Assembly: GCA_019594305.1 (NCBI GenBank)
Contig: JAFDTZ010000023.1
Span: 1-21,182, forward strand
Source of the DNA: Thermoplasmata archaeon
GTDB taxonomy: Archaea; Thermoplasmatota; Thermoplasmata; Halarchaeoplasmatales; Halarchaeoplasmataceae
DNA: 21,182 nucleotides
Direction of reading: 5' to 3'
Made by a program: the position numbers and the translations under genes. Shown piece after piece: positions 20,953 to 21,182 of the stretch. Within the stretch, counting starts at the first letter, position 1. Each line of letters opens with the position of its first letter. The notes below the pieces were generated by a model. It saw nothing but the letters and a program-made list of their open reading frames with translations. It did not search any database and was not told the DNA's origin.

Positions 20953-21009
20953 AGTAGGAAGTATATTATTAAGTAGGAAGTATAATATTAAGTAGGAAGT
21001 ATAATATTA
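20953..21009 (+). repeat. Three tandem copies of a 19-bp repeat
   Basis: The unit AGTAGGAAGTATAATATTA occurs at 20972-20990 and 20991-21009 identically, and at 20953-20971 with one difference (TATATTATTA in place of TATAATATTA at the end). Each unit carries the small palindrome TAATATTA. The array ends about 10 bp before a TATA-like box and 60 bp before the ATG of the last gene, so an operator array is plausible; an A/T-rich slippage product is the alternative. Confidence 0.85.
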
Positions 21010-21015
21010 TAGAAA

Positions 21016-21027
21016 ACGTTAAATAGT
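21016..21027 (+). promoter_or_regulatory. TATA-like element of the last gene
   Basis: CGTTAAATAGTG precedes the ATG at 21070 by about 48 bases. Transcription would begin near 21047, leaving a short leader that contains GGTGA five bases before the ATG. Confidence 0.4.
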
Positions 21028-21069
21028 GTTGCGTATTTATGTGGGTAAGAAGTACCGAAGGTGAACGTA

Positions 21070-21182
21070 ATGAAAAGTGAAAATACCAAGATAATCGCCG
21101 CATTCGTGGTGCCGGTGCTGATAATCGCTGGAGTGGTGGGATATCAGCTGTACCGGGAAGATGAGATACCCATAGAGGTGGA
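21070..21182 (+). CDS. Start of a membrane-anchored or exported protein, cut by window edge
   Basis: Only the first 37 codons are visible: a short basic start (MKSENTK), a hydrophobic segment of about 17 residues (IIAAFVVPVLIIAGVVG) and then a charged stretch (YREDEIPIEV). This is a signal peptide or N-terminal anchor. A ribosome binding site (AAGGTGA, 21058-21064) supports the start. The reading frame is open to the end of the window; the mature protein cannot be identified. Confidence 0.7.
   Translation, partial: MKSENTKIIAAFVVPVLIIAGVVGYQLYREDEIPIEV

Noticed and set aside
20760..20976. Plus-strand frame running from inside the CrtC-like gene into the gap
   Set aside because: Its first part is antisense to the CrtC-like gene; the remainder shows no recognisable protein features.
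20953..21009. CRISPR array
   Set aside because: The copies are directly adjacent with no spacers, and there are only three; it is a plain tandem repeat.

Overview
The window reads as a stretch of archaeal chromosome. Several genes belong to archaeal information-processing or metabolic types: translation initiation factor aIF5B, archaeal DnaG, the archaeal type of S-adenosylmethionine synthetase, and a tRNA-Lys whose anticodon-loop intron is bounded by a canonical bulge-helix-bulge. Many starts have an A/T-rich TATA-like box 23-30 bases upstream (leaderless or nearly so), while others have a GGAG/GGTG-type ribosome binding site. A Thermoplasmata-like euryarchaeon is the best guess, resting mainly on a membrane protein with a C-terminal CxxC...RWYCxxC zinc ribbon that I associate with that group. 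Lineage cannot be settled from this sequence alone.

Layout. 1-1156: 3' part of a DUF4143-type ATPase cut by the window edge. 1157-1300: a decayed NuoE-like fragment. 1291-3107 (minus): an HD-domain protein translationally coupled to an MFS transporter. 3236-5747 (plus): a GNAT protein, then aIF5B. 5751-6308 (minus): an HTH plus two-CBS regulator, divergent from S-adenosylmethionine synthetase (6463-7662). 7659-9459 (minus): a catalytic-domain-only tyrosine recombinase followed by an M20 peptidase-like hydrolase. 9571-9672: intron-containing tRNA-Lys(CUU), followed by a hairpin with eight T. 9873-10325: small two-helix membrane protein with a poly-Gln linker and zinc ribbon. 10401-12809 (plus): a tightly overlapping three-gene cassette of a fold-type-II PLP enzyme, a DUF1611 P-loop protein and a GNAT. 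12811-16710 (minus): pyruvate phosphate dikinase and DnaG, transcribed separately. 16989-20759: a polytopic membrane protein (minus), a radical SAM enzyme (plus) and a CrtC/AttH-like protein (minus). 20953-21182: three 19-bp tandem repeats ahead of the start of a membrane-anchored or exported protein.

The best candidates for undescribed biology are the PLP/DUF1611/GNAT cassette, probably an N-acyl amino-acid or racemisation pathway lacking the usual epimerase partner, and the polytopic membrane/radical SAM/CrtC-like group, which may act on isoprenoid or membrane lipids. Both functional readings are inference. The genome is very compact: the four strictly convergent gene pairs lie within -4 to +3 bp of each other, and two share a palindromic stop (TTAA, CTAG).
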